A model generated the notes under the pieces. That model was not told the origin of the DNA. It searched no databases and saw nothing but the letters and a program-made list of their open reading frames with translations. Positions 35,063 through 43,944 of a DNA stretch of 64,000 bases are shown piece after piece. This DNA is from Tissierella creatinini (GTDB lineage Bacteria; Bacillota; Clostridia; Tissierellales; Tissierellaceae). The position numbers and the translations under genes were made by a program. The stretch is taken from NCBI GenBank assembly GCA_005046945.1, contig SUSS01000001.1, forward strand, positions 124,001-188,000. Reading direction: 5' to 3'. How positions within the stretch are numbered: the stretch's first letter is position 1; the number at the start of each line of letters is the position of its first letter.

Positions 35063-36315
35063 AACATCCATTCAATATAAAGTCCATAACCTTTAGTAGG
35101 GTCATTTACGAAAACATGAGTAACTGCACCTATTAATCTACCATTTTGTATTATAGGACTACCACTCATCCCTTGAACAATACCTCCGGTTTCCTTGAGG
35201 AGTCGTTGGTCTCTTACCTTAATTATCATGCTCTTTTGACCAGGAACATCTTGTAATTCTGCCTTTTGAATTTCTATTTCGTATTTATCAACTTTGTTAT
35301 CCTCTAAAGTTGTAAGGATATATGCTTTTCCAGTTTGCACCTCGTCCCTAAAACCTATTGGAATTTTTTCCTTATTATTAAAATTTTTAGTTCCGTCATT
35401 TATACTTCCATAAATGCCGAATTGAGTATTCCCATATATTTCTCCCAAAATGTCGTCAGTCTTATAAAAAACACCTTTTATTTCACCAGGTGTTCCTTTT
35501 TTACCTTGTTCAATATCAGAAACCTCAGCCTTCATAATCAAACCTTTTTCAACAATTAGAAGCTCTCCAGTATCTGCATCAGTTATACCATGGCCCAATG
35601 CTCCAAAAGTATTAGACTCCTCATGGTAATAGGTCATAGTACCAATACCTGAAGTCTTATCTCTAACCCATATGCCTAATCTATAGGCATTATCCTGCAA
35701 ACATTGAATTGGTAAAGTTTTAATTTCAAATTCTTCCTTATTTCTCAATATCTTTAATTCAATTTCTTTATCCTTTATATCATTTAAAATCTTTACAACT
35801 TGTTCAGAACTAACTACTTTTTCTCCATTTATTTCTAAAATACTATCTCCTACTTTTAATCCCGCTTCTCTAGCTGGACTTCTCCTACTACCATCCATTC
35901 CTATTATATCAGTTATAGCAACTACAAGAACTCCTCTTGTGTTCATCCTAACTCCGATAGCATTTCCTCCAGGAATTAACATAGGCCTATCCACAACATC
36001 TACTGTGTAGTTTTTAACCGGAATTAATCCCAATAACTTTACTTGTAAATTAGTATTACCTTTATCTATTCCATCTAGCGTAAGGGATTTACTAAGACTG
36101 TTACTACCTTCATTATATATAGGATTGACAATGGTGGATTCTGAGTATTCTTCAACCGAAAACGGAAAGGATATGCTCATGTTTTTATTTTCGCCCTTAA
36201 TAATCTTTATACTTGAAGGATAAAATAATATTTGACTTAGTTGCATTGTCAGAGCCATTAATAAAAATATGCTTATTAAAAGAAATAACTTTCCTTTATG
36301 TTTAAATCTCCCCAA
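35041..36315 (-). CDS. spoIVB: SpoIVB serine peptidase (S55)
   Basis: About 424 aa from TTG 36315. One N-terminal membrane segment (LFLLISIFLLMALTMQLSQIL), a PDZ domain around AREAGLKVGDSILEINGEKV, then the S55 peptidase with His in FGALGHGITD and Ser in GMSGSPIIQNGRLIGAVTHV. In Bacillus SpoIVB is secreted from the forespore and triggers sigma-K activation. The start is uncertain: TTG 36315 has GGAG 9 nt upstream, while an in-frame TTG at 36354 lacks an SD. A 7-codon frame (36344-36321) sits before it. The position recN-spoIVB-spo0A is conserved. Confidence 0.93.
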   Translation of the reverse strand: MGRFKHKGKLFLLISIFLLMALTMQLSQILFYPSSIKIIKGENKNMSISFPFSVEEYSESTIVNPIYNEGSNSLSKSLTLDGIDKGNTNLQVKLLGLIPVKNYTVDVVDRPMLIPGGNAIGVRMNTRGVLVVAITDIIGMDGSRRSPAREAGLKVGDSILEINGEKVVSSEQVVKILNDIKDKEIELKILRNKEEFEIKTLPIQCLQDNAYRLGIWVRDKTSGIGTMTYYHEESNTFGALGHGITDADTGELLIVEKGLIMKAEVSDIEQGKKGTPGEIKGVFYKTDDILGEIYGNTQFGIYGSINDGTKNFNNKEKIPIGFRDEVQTGKAYILTTLEDNKVDKYEIEIQKAELQDVPGQKSMIIKVRDQRLLKETGGIVQGMSGSPIIQNGRLIGAVTHVFVNDPTKGYGLYIEWMLKNIDKP

Positions 36316-36464
36316 ATATGTCACTCTCCTTTTATTTTTGACATTCACCTCCAATTTATTCTTTGGTTCATTTATAATTTGGTCTTTTTATAGTCCATTT
36401 ATTCTACTCAAATATTTATCAATTTGTTAGTTAAATCTAATTCAAAATTCAAAATCCAATTTTT

Positions 36465-36498
36465 ACACAAAAAAAATAAAGGTAGAACCTTTATTTTT
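36465..36498 (-). terminator. Terminator after recN
   Basis: AAAAATAAAGGT (36472-36483), loop AGA, ACCTTTATTTTT (36487-36498), followed by a T-run on the - strand. Confidence 0.88.
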
Positions 36499-36526
36499 AA
36501 AATTTAAATTTTTATTTAGTTTAAAT

Positions 36527-38212
36527 CTATTTAATCTTTATTCTTTTAGACATTTCAATCATTTCTTTAGCATGTTTTAAGGTGGTTTCAGTTACATCTA
36601 CTCCTCCAAGAAGTCTAGCCATTTCAACCACTCTTTCTTCATCAGATAGTCTTTCAATCTTAGTTATAGCTTTTTTATTATTGATATTTTTTGATATGAC
36701 ATAATGGCTATCTGCAAGTGCTGCAATCTGTGGCAAATGTGATATAGATATAACCTGGTGGCTTTTTGAAATTTTGCTGATTTTTTCTCCAACTATCTGT
36801 GCAGTTCTTCCACTTATTCCAGTATCTATCTCATCAAATATAAGTGTTGGCATTCTATCATTATCAGCAATAATGCTTTTAAAAGCAAGCATAATTCTAG
36901 ACATCTCTCCTCCTGATACTATTCTTGATAAAGGCTTTAACTCTTCTCCAGGATTAGTCGAAATTAGAAACTCAATATTATCTATACCATTGAATGAACA
37001 TTCCTTCTTCTCTTCAAATCTAACCCTAAATACTACATTATTCATATTGAGTTCTTTAAGCTCTTGGGAAAGTCTTTCCTCAAGAGATTCTGCAATAATT
37101 TTACGCTTCTTTGAAAGAACTTTTGAATCTTCATGAATAATAAGCTCCAGATTTTCTATTTTCTTATTAATTCTTTCGATTTCCTTCTCATAATTAATCA
37201 ACTTCTCATATTGTTCTTTAATCTTATCCCTATATTCATGAATTGATTCCACATTTGAACCATACTTCTTCTTCAATTTATTAACTAGATTTAATCTTTC
37301 TTCTAGAAAAACCAGTCTTTCTTCATTTAAATCAAGCTTTTCTAAATAATTTGACAGTTCATTTGTCATATCATGTAGCTCAAATCTAGCATCTGATAAT
37401 CTGGTTAGATATTGATCTAGATTCTTATCAAATCCAATTATAGTATTTAAAAGATGAATAACCCTGTCCAACATTTGGAGAATTGAAGATGCCTCATAAT
37501 CTGATATACTTAGGATTTCTACGATTTCACCAAGGCTCGCTATTATATCCTTAATATTTGAAAACTTGTTAAATTCATTCTCAATGTCATTATCGTCTGC
37601 ATCGGTTAAATGTGCCTCATTGATTTCATCTATTTGAAACTTTAGAAGGTCCATTTCTCTCTCTCTTTCATAAGAGGAAGTATTCATATTATTAAGCATA
37701 TTTTTTTCTTCACTATATAATCCATAAGTTTCAGATATCTTGTTTAAAAGCATTTTATGGTCTTTATCCCCAAAACTATCAATTAAAATCTGATGATTTG
37801 CAATATTTAATAAGGACTGATGCTCGTGCTGACCAAATATATCCACCAACTTTGCTGTAATACTGGATAGGACATTAATCGTTACGGGTCTTCCATTGAT
37901 CCTAGAAAGACTAGGGGAGCTTCGAGATATTTCCTTAGTAATTATGAGAAAATCCTCTTCTTCTATATCCATTTCGCTCAATATCCCCTTTAAACCTTCA
38001 TCTATGAAAAAAAGCGCTTCAATAATGGTCTTTTCTGAACCCGTTCTAATAAGGTCCTTATTGCCTCTTCCTCCAAGAACTATACCAAGAGCCTCTATTA
38101 TGATGGATTTACCCGACCCTGTCTCTCCAGTTAGGAGATTTAAGCCTTTAGTAAATTCTATCTTTAAATCATCAATTATAGCAAAGTTTTTAATGCTTAA
38201 CTCTTTAAGCAT
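36527..38212 (-). CDS. recN: DNA repair protein RecN
   Basis: 561 aa SMC-like ATPase. N-terminal LSIKNFAIIDDLKIEF with Walker A GETGSGKSIIIEALG, FGQHEHQSLL, two coiled-coil arms (about 150-360), then the signature SRIVSGGEMSRIMLAFK and Walker B TLIFDEIDTGISGRTAQ. It acts early in double-strand break repair. ATG 38212 has GGAGG 6 nt upstream. No argR lies between tlyA and recN, where many Firmicutes have it. Confidence 0.96.
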   Translation of the reverse strand: MLKELSIKNFAIIDDLKIEFTKGLNLLTGETGSGKSIIIEALGIVLGGRGNKDLIRTGSEKTIIEALFFIDEGLKGILSEMDIEEEDFLIITKEISRSSPSLSRINGRPVTINVLSSITAKLVDIFGQHEHQSLLNIANHQILIDSFGDKDHKMLLNKISETYGLYSEEKNMLNNMNTSSYEREREMDLLKFQIDEINEAHLTDADDNDIENEFNKFSNIKDIIASLGEIVEILSISDYEASSILQMLDRVIHLLNTIIGFDKNLDQYLTRLSDARFELHDMTNELSNYLEKLDLNEERLVFLEERLNLVNKLKKKYGSNVESIHEYRDKIKEQYEKLINYEKEIERINKKIENLELIIHEDSKVLSKKRKIIAESLEERLSQELKELNMNNVVFRVRFEEKKECSFNGIDNIEFLISTNPGEELKPLSRIVSGGEMSRIMLAFKSIIADNDRMPTLIFDEIDTGISGRTAQIVGEKISKISKSHQVISISHLPQIAALADSHYVISKNINNKKAITKIERLSDEERVVEMARLLGGVDVTETTLKHAKEMIEMSKRIKIK

Positions 38213-38232
38213 ATTATTCCTCCATTTCAGCC

Positions 38233-39030
38233 TCACTTCAGATTACTATGAGCATCATCTATTATATTCTGAATCATAATTTCATCAACCATATCTCCAC
38301 TCTTCTTAAACCTTGCTAAAAATTCTATGTTTCCTGTGGCCCCGGTTACAGGTGAATAGGTTAATGAATCTAATATCAAACCCATATCTTTAGAGAACTT
38401 TAAAGTGTTCTTAATAACTTCCATATGAGTTGATTTTTCCCTTACTATTCCTTTCTTGCCAACCTTTTCTCTTCCTGCCTCAAACTGAGGCTTTATTAGG
38501 GCAACTATATCTCCATTATCCTTAAGGATTTCCTTAGCCACCGGTAGGACTAGTTTCAATGAAATAAAGGATACATCTATGGAAATAAAATCAACTTGTT
38601 GGCCAATATCTTCTAACTTAACGTTTCTGATATTAGTTCTCTCCATAACCACTACTCTATGGTCATTCCTAAGCTTCCAGTCTAACTGATTATAGCCTAC
38701 ATCTACAGCAAAGACTTTTAAAGCGCCATTCTTAAGCATGCAATCTGTAAAACCTCCGGTAGATGCACCTATATCCATGGCAACCTTATCTTTTAAATCA
38801 AGATTAAAAAATTCAATTGCCTTCTCTAGTTTTAATCCGCCTCTGCTTACATATATTAGAGGATTATTCTTTACTACTATTTCATCATCTTCTGATATGA
38901 AATCCCCAGGTTTTTGGACCTTTTCAGTACCTATAAAAACAACACCCTCCATGATTAGTCGTTTTCCCTTTTCTCTAGAATCTACAAGACCTTTTTCAAA
39001 TAATAATATATCTGCTCTCTTCTTACCCAT
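38233..39030 (-). CDS. tlyA: TlyA-family rRNA methyltransferase/haemolysin
   Basis: 265 aa. N-terminal S4 domain (ADILLFEKGLVDSREKGKRL), then an FtsJ-like methyltransferase with DIGASTGGFTDCML and the K-D-K-E-like residues in SIDVSFISLK and ALIKPQFEAGREKVGKKG. TlyA enzymes 2'-O-methylate rRNA cytidines; the target here is inferred. ATG 39030 has GAGG 6 nt upstream. Its start lies next to the ispA stop. dxs, often found between ispA and tlyA in clostridia, is absent. Confidence 0.92.
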   Translation of the reverse strand: MGKKRADILLFEKGLVDSREKGKRLIMEGVVFIGTEKVQKPGDFISEDDEIVVKNNPLIYVSRGGLKLEKAIEFFNLDLKDKVAMDIGASTGGFTDCMLKNGALKVFAVDVGYNQLDWKLRNDHRVVVMERTNIRNVKLEDIGQQVDFISIDVSFISLKLVLPVAKEILKDNGDIVALIKPQFEAGREKVGKKGIVREKSTHMEVIKNTLKFSKDMGLILDSLTYSPVTGATGNIEFLARFKKSGDMVDEIMIQNIIDDAHSNLK

Positions 39031-39041
39031 AGCACTCCTCA

Positions 39042-39911
39042 TCACACATCACGTTTTATTAAATATCCGGTTAATTCCTTTAAAAAACCTATATCCCTAT
39101 TCTTTAAAGACCTTAGGGAATTTATAGCATCTTGACTTAAGTCTGCTACCTTTTCTTCAGCTTCTTCTATGCTATGAAATCTAAGGTATGTAAACTTGTT
39201 TATATACTCATCCTGGGATTCATCTAATAAATCATCTTGAATTTGATATGCAAGACCTAAATATAGACCAAAATCCCTAAGTGCCCTAATATCTTCACTA
39301 TCAGCTCCACCAATTATAGCACCTGAAACTATACTTGCTTGAATCAATGCTGCAGTTTTAGATCTATACATATAGAAAAGCTTTTCTTCATCCATATTAT
39401 TAAATGAACTCATAAGATCCATAATTTGTCCGCCAATCATGCCACTTGTGCCGGAATATGTACTGATTTCCTTCATAGCCCTTATGTTTCTCCTAAAATA
39501 AAGCTCAGTCTTAGAGTTTTTATATATATGCTCAGACATAGTTTCAAAAGCAAGGTTTAATAAACCATCTCCTGCTAGAACAGCCATAGCTTCCCCATAT
39601 ACCTTATGATTAGTGGGTTTTCCTCTTCTAAAATCATCATTATCCATACAAGGTAGGTCATCATGGATTAAGGAATAGGTATGAATCATCTCTATAGCTA
39701 TTGCAAATGGCATTACCTTTAATAAGTCATCATCAAACATAGAATAGGTCTTTAAAGTCATAATAGGTCTAAGCCTTTTTCCGCCGGTAAATAAACTGTA
39801 TTCCATGGCATCAAATATGATCTTATTGAAATCATCTCTTTTTTTCATGATTTCCATTAAATAAAAATCTATGACCTTACTTTGTTTTTCTATTTCATTA
39901 ACAATATCCAT
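39042..39911 (-). CDS. ispA: Polyprenyl (farnesyl) diphosphate synthase
   Basis: 289 aa trans-prenyl synthase. First aspartate-rich motif DDLPCMDNDD, second DDLLDESQDE, with GGKRLRPIM and GEAMAVLAGDGLL. The residues before the first motif (MIHTYSLIHDD) fit a C15 product. It uses IPP made by the pathway that ends with IspH in this window. ATG 39911 has GGAGG 6 nt upstream inside xseB; the overlap with xseB is 14 nt. Confidence 0.94.
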   Translation of the reverse strand: MDIVNEIEKQSKVIDFYLMEIMKKRDDFNKIIFDAMEYSLFTGGKRLRPIMTLKTYSMFDDDLLKVMPFAIAIEMIHTYSLIHDDLPCMDNDDFRRGKPTNHKVYGEAMAVLAGDGLLNLAFETMSEHIYKNSKTELYFRRNIRAMKEISTYSGTSGMIGGQIMDLMSSFNNMDEEKLFYMYRSKTAALIQASIVSGAIIGGADSEDIRALRDFGLYLGLAYQIQDDLLDESQDEYINKFTYLRFHSIEEAEEKVADLSQDAINSLRSLKNRDIGFLKELTGYLIKRDV

Positions 39912-40146
39912 CTCCAGCCTCCCTGATGAAGTCAATCTCCCTTAATGTTTCCTTATCCTCACCCAATATGATTTTAACTTCACCTTCAGTCTTTTTTAAT
40001 ATTTCATTTAAATGATTGTATAGTTCCATTCCAAGTTTAAACTTATCAACTGAGTCCTTAAGAGTGCAATCTTCATCCTCTAAATCTACTAAAAGGTCTT
40101 CCAACTTTGATAAAGCTTCTTCATAAGTTAATTTGTTAATCTCCAC
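39898..40146 (-). CDS. xseB: Exodeoxyribonuclease VII small subunit
   Basis: 82 aa with the family core LTYEEALSKLEDLLVDLEDE, then LKDSVDKFKLGMELYNHLNEIL. It binds XseA in many copies. GTG 40146 is chosen because GGAGG is 8 nt upstream. It overlaps xseA by 11 nt and ispA by 14 nt. Confidence 0.94.
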   Translation of the reverse strand: MEINKLTYEEALSKLEDLLVDLEDEDCTLKDSVDKFKLGMELYNHLNEILKKTEGEVKIILGEDKETLREIDFIREAGDGYC

Positions 40147-41353
40147 CCAATACACCTCCCTTTTCGATATGAAGTACTAGTGTCTTTACTACTCCATCCT
40201 TTAGTAGAATATTAATCTCCTCATCTATGCTCAAGTCATCTATAGTCCTAATTGCTTTTCCATCACCATTTAACAATACACCATAACCCCTTTCCAAGGA
40301 TATGATTGGATTTAACATGTTAAGCTTATTTTCAAGTACTGCAAAATGTCTATATTCCTTATTCAATCTTTGATTTATAATGCCCGTAAGCTTTCTATAA
40401 AAAATATCCACTTCCTGATTCTTCTCTCGTAAGCCTTGAATTGGATTATTGTAATTTAAGCCTCTTTTATATATATTTAAGTCAGCTTTTATGCCCCTTA
40501 AACGGTTAATAATATAATTAGTCAGACTATTATATTTATTATTCAAGTCATCATATAGATAAGATATATCCGGAACTGCTAGCTCAGCAGCTGCAGATGG
40601 TGTAGGTGCCCTTAAATCTGCTACGAAGTCCGCAATAGTAAAATCCGTTTCATGACCTACTGCAGAAATAACAGGTGTTCTTAGATTGAATATACATCTG
40701 GCCAATTCCTCATCATTAAAGGCAAAAAGCTCCTCTATTGAACCTCCTCCGCGCCCTGTAATTATAAGGTCAATATCCTCCAAATTATCTAGGAATCTAA
40801 GGCCCTTAATTATTTCACCTGGTGCATCTTGACCTTGAACTAAGGAAGGATATATGAGTATTTTACATGGCGGATATCTTCTTTTTATAATACTGATTAT
40901 ATCCCTTATTGCAGCTCCTGTAGAAGATGTAACTATACCTATTTTTTCAGGCATAAGCGGAATTTTCTTCTTATGTATTTCATCGAATAAGCCTTCATTT
41001 TGAAGTTTATTCTTTAATAGTTCATATGCCTTATAGAGATCTCCAATGCCTTTTTCTTCAATATTTCTTATATAAAGCTGATAATCTCCATCCCTTTCGA
41101 AAACAGAAATATATCCTGTCGCTACTACTTTCATTCCCTCCTCTAAATTCATAAGGAGTTTTTCATTATCAGATTTGAACATTACACATTTAATCCTGCT
41201 TTTGTCGTCCTTTAAAGAGAAATACATATGACCACTATAGTGGTGTTTGAAGTTGGATATCTCCCCTTCAACCTGTATATTTGAAAGTAACATATCCGTA
41301 GTCAATACACGCTTTATGTATATATTTACCTCATTTACTTTAAATGGCTTCAT
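40136..41353 (-). CDS. xseA: Exodeoxyribonuclease VII large subunit
   Basis: 405 aa. An OB fold (IQVEGEISNFKHHYSGHMYFSLKD) is followed by the nuclease domain with GIVTSSTGAAIRDI, IITGRGGGSIEELFAFNDE, SAVGHETDFTIADFVADLRAPTPSAAAEL, and a coiled-coil tail. It degrades single-stranded DNA processively. It is 4 nt after the TsaD-like gene and overlaps xseB. Confidence 0.97.
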   Translation of the reverse strand: MKPFKVNEVNIYIKRVLTTDMLLSNIQVEGEISNFKHHYSGHMYFSLKDDKSRIKCVMFKSDNEKLLMNLEEGMKVVATGYISVFERDGDYQLYIRNIEEKGIGDLYKAYELLKNKLQNEGLFDEIHKKKIPLMPEKIGIVTSSTGAAIRDIISIIKRRYPPCKILIYPSLVQGQDAPGEIIKGLRFLDNLEDIDLIITGRGGGSIEELFAFNDEELARCIFNLRTPVISAVGHETDFTIADFVADLRAPTPSAAAELAVPDISYLYDDLNNKYNSLTNYIINRLRGIKADLNIYKRGLNYNNPIQGLREKNQEVDIFYRKLTGIINQRLNKEYRHFAVLENKLNMLNPIISLERGYGVLLNGDGKAIRTIDDLSIDEEINILLKDGVVKTLVLHIEKGGVLGGD

Positions 41354-41357
41354 TTAT

Positions 41358-42299
41358 TCACCACCTATGCCCATTTTTAACACTCCCCAGATATGCAATT
41401 CCAACTCCATTATCAGTAGACAATTCTCTAGGAGGATATATAAAGTCTAGATTGCCTTTATCAAGATAGTTCCTTATATATGAATTTGCAGATACCCCAC
41501 CAGTAATTAATATATCCTTTATATCATAATTTCTAACAGCATTTTGAATTAAACTTTCTAAAATCCTTCCTATGGTGTGAAATAAGGTTATAATAATATC
41601 TTCTTTACCATAATTACCCGAATCCAATAATTTTATAAAGTAATTCTCTAAACCTGATATGTTGGACCAAATTCCGTTCTTAATAGAGATTGGAACATTA
41701 TTATCCAGTGTTCTACCTCCCTGAGAAATACGTTCCATCTCAGCTCCGCATGGAAATGGAATCCTCAAAGATACTCCAATGCGATCTATAAGCTGACCGA
41801 AGTTTAAATCTAATGTGCCTCCTATGTGTTTTATGTCTAGGTTATCCTCCTTATTCTCGACCAGCAAAAGCTCTGTAGTGCCTCCTGAAATATGAAGGGA
41901 TAAAAAGCGTTCAAGATTTCTATCTTCCTTCATAAGAGCAGCTCCTATATGACCTTCTTGGTGACTGAATTCCTTAAAGCTTACCTTAAGAACCTTCGAA
42001 AGAATAAATGCCTGGTTTTTTCCAACTACAAAAACAGGCATGTAAGAACTAATGTCATTTCTTGGTTTCGAAGACACAGAAATAGTGTCAATTAAATCTA
42101 AATCAACACTATCGGAAAGTAAGCTTATAAGTTCTGGTATATTATTTACATGTTGAAATACTGCTTCTTGCTGTCTTAACCCTTGTCCATGAACCTTAAG
42201 TACATTTCTTAGGTTTACAATAACATTTTTATTCTCATCCACAACTCCAATGGAAGTTGTATAAGCACTTGTATCTATACCTAGAAATAGTTTATTCAT
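41358..42299 (-). CDS. TsaD-like peptidase M22 paralogue
   Basis: 313 aa ASKHA protein. N-terminal LGIDTSAYTTSIGVVD, the HxxGH-like HQEGHIGAA, SLHISGGTTELLLV and ITGGVSANSYIR. It is shorter and more divergent than true TsaD, which makes t6A in tRNA, and belongs to the clostridial paralogue found by xseA and nusB, labelled O-sialoglycoprotein endopeptidase. Its activity is unknown. It overlaps nusB by 8 nt. Confidence 0.85.
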   Translation of the reverse strand: MNKLFLGIDTSAYTTSIGVVDENKNVIVNLRNVLKVHGQGLRQQEAVFQHVNNIPELISLLSDSVDLDLIDTISVSSKPRNDISSYMPVFVVGKNQAFILSKVLKVSFKEFSHQEGHIGAALMKEDRNLERFLSLHISGGTTELLLVENKEDNLDIKHIGGTLDLNFGQLIDRIGVSLRIPFPCGAEMERISQGGRTLDNNVPISIKNGIWSNISGLENYFIKLLDSGNYGKEDIIITLFHTIGRILESLIQNAVRNYDIKDILITGGVSANSYIRNYLDKGNLDFIYPPRELSTDNGVGIAYLGSVKNGHRW

Positions 42300-42702
42300 T
42301 TTTTTTCAATTTCCTTACATATCCTCCTAGTACTCCATTTACAAATTTGAAGCTGTCCTCTTTACTATATTGCTTTACAATTTCAACAGCCTCATTAATG
42401 GCTACTTGTATAGGTATATCGCTTCTATACATAATCTCATATATTGCTACTCTTAAAGCAGCCAAATCAACTTTGGCTAGTCTGTGAATACTCCAACCCT
42501 CTAGGTTATCAATTATGTTTTTATCTATCTCTTCAATATTTGATTTAATATTCTCATAGGATTCCCTGATATACTTAGTTTCATTTTCATCAAATTCGAA
42601 GTTATTTAAAAATATTTCCAATGCCTCATTGGAATAATCATTGGTACTATCCATTTGAAACATCAATTTCACAGCACCTTCTCTGGCTTGTTTCCTACCC
42701 AT
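42292..42702 (-). CDS. nusB: Transcription antitermination factor NusB
   Basis: 136 aa, all helical. Marks are ARE..VKLMFQMD at the N-terminus and SIHRLAKVDLAALRVAIYEI, IPIQVAINEAVEIVKQYS and FVNGVLGGYVRKL. It binds boxA RNA with NusE in rRNA antitermination. GGAGG precedes the ATG. A small hairpin (AGGGC/GCCCT) lies just upstream of the SD. Confidence 0.96.
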   Translation of the reverse strand: MGRKQAREGAVKLMFQMDSTNDYSNEALEIFLNNFEFDENETKYIRESYENIKSNIEEIDKNIIDNLEGWSIHRLAKVDLAALRVAIYEIMYRSDIPIQVAINEAVEIVKQYSKEDSFKFVNGVLGGYVRKLKKNE

Positions 42703-42738
42703 ATTTTCCTCCTAAGGGCTTTGCCCTATTAGTTTAAA

Positions 42739-42769
42739 TAAAGCTTAAAATCACCTATTTTAAGCTTTA
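42739..42769. repeat. 13-bp hairpin upstream of nusB
   Basis: TAAAGCTTAAAAT (42739-42751) and its exact complement (42757-42769), 5-nt loop, in the asp23-nusB gap. No T-run follows. Confidence 0.8.
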
Positions 42770-42794
42770 GAATGTTATTTGAGTGTTAAATAGT

Positions 42795-42832
42795 CTTAAG
42801 CGAGGTGTGCTTAAGGCTACACCTCGTTTAAG
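42795..42832. repeat. 14-bp hairpin downstream of the Asp23 gene
   Basis: CTTAAGCGAGGTGT (42795-42808) and ACACCTCGTTTAAG (42819-42832) with one G-U pair and a 10-nt loop, 8 nt after the Asp23 stop. Terminator-like, without a clear T-run. Confidence 0.75.
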
Positions 42833-42839
42833 ATGGTTA

Positions 42840-43235
42840 CTATTTTACTTTAGATTCGGCTTCAGCCTTCCCTTCCTTAGGTATGCTAACTCCTTGAATA
42901 TTAACATTAACACTGACAACATTAAGACTTGTCATAGTTTCTACAGTTTTCTTTACATTCTCCTGAACCTCTTGGGCTAGGGCTGCTATATTTGATCCGT
43001 ATTCAACTACTAAAAAGACATCAATTAATGCTTCTTTCTCACCAACCTCAACCTTTACACCCTTAGATAAATTCTTCATGCCTAAAAGCTCAGTAATTCC
43101 ACCTGTTATTCCACCGCTCATTCCTATGACACCTTTGATCTCTGTTGCAGCAACTCCTGCAATAACAGCTACTACATCGTTGGAAATCCTTATACTACCT
43201 TTATCCGTAATATCATTATTTAAATTCTCGGTCAT
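42840..43235 (-). CDS. Asp23/Gls24 family envelope stress protein
   Basis: 131 aa with the Asp23 core: ISNDVVAVIAGVAATEIKGVIGM, KGVKVEVGEKEALIDVFLVVEYG and the C-terminal VVSVNVNIQGV. The family coats the inner face of the membrane and is linked to cell-wall stress. In clostridia it is regularly placed between spoIIIA and nusB. ATG 43235 has GGAGG 8 nt upstream. Its own promoter is visible. Confidence 0.92.
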   Translation of the reverse strand: MTENLNNDITDKGSIRISNDVVAVIAGVAATEIKGVIGMSGGITGGITELLGMKNLSKGVKVEVGEKEALIDVFLVVEYGSNIAALAQEVQENVKKTVETMTSLNVVSVNVNIQGVSIPKEGKAEAESKVK

Positions 43236-43261
43236 ATAAAACACCTCCACTTAATAAAGCT

Positions 43262-43290
43262 ATTATACCAAAGGAAGTTGTTGTTTACAA
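43262..43290 (-). promoter_or_regulatory. Promoter of the Asp23 gene
   Basis: On the - strand TTGTAA (43290-43285), 17-nt spacer, TATAAT (43267-43262), right after the spoIIIAH stop. It lets nusB and followers be expressed in vegetative cells. Confidence 0.7.
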
Positions 43291-43295
43291 CAAAT

Positions 43296-43934
43296 CTATT
43301 GCTTTTTCATTATTTTAATACTATCTCCATTAAAGGATGTTTCCGATTTTACGATATCTAAAATCTTAATTACATCCTGCTCTTTTAGCTCATTTGCAGA
43401 CACAACTACCTTAATGTCTTCATCAGTTATGAACACTATAGCTTCATCAAATCCTTTGGATTTTACCAAACCTTCAATCTGCAATTCCTTTTCTGAAATA
43501 TTACCTATATTAATGATTTCCTCCTGTGCCTTAGTCCTTACATCTTCAGCTGTATTTTCATTTTTTACTATCTCATCAAGTCTATCCATTGCTCCGGCTC
43601 TTAATTTATCTCTAGATAATCTATATTCAACGAAATAATCTCTGGAAGTTGTACTTTCTGTGTTCATGACTTCAGCCAAGTCTTCATTGTTAGATGATAT
43701 TACCTCAGCAACATTTTCATTAATGTCCTTAGAGTCAACTATATCTATATAATCACCTTCTTTGGCACCCATATACTCTTGACCTAAGTTTTCCATTTGG
43801 GCTTTTTCATGTTGCTGATAATCACCTGATGCCTTAAGTAGTGCTTGTTGAGTTAACTGATAATTTAAATAGCCTGTAAAAACCAATAGAATTAATAACA
43901 TCCCAATAATTGCCGGCCTCTTAATCTTAAACAT
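43296..43934 (-). CDS. spoIIIAH: Stage III sporulation protein AH
   Basis: 212 aa. One N-terminal membrane segment (AIIGMLLILLVFTGYLNYQL), then an extracytoplasmic part with a YscJ/FliF-like ring-building motif domain at the C-terminus (about 110-212). In Bacillus it binds forespore SpoIIQ across the engulfment gap and forms part of the A-Q channel. ATG 43934 has GGAGG 6 nt upstream. Last gene of the spoIIIA operon. Confidence 0.93.
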   Translation of the reverse strand: MFKIKRPAIIGMLLILLVFTGYLNYQLTQQALLKASGDYQQHEKAQMENLGQEYMGAKEGDYIDIVDSKDINENVAEVISSNNEDLAEVMNTESTTSRDYFVEYRLSRDKLRAGAMDRLDEIVKNENTAEDVRTKAQEEIINIGNISEKELQIEGLVKSKGFDEAIVFITDEDIKVVVSANELKEQDVIKILDIVKSETSFNGDSIKIMKKQ

Positions 43935-43944
43935 ATTACCCCTC

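Noticed and set aside
38738..39127. 129-codon frame opposite tlyA/ispA
   Set aside because: Crosses the boundary of two certain genes on the other strand; no support.
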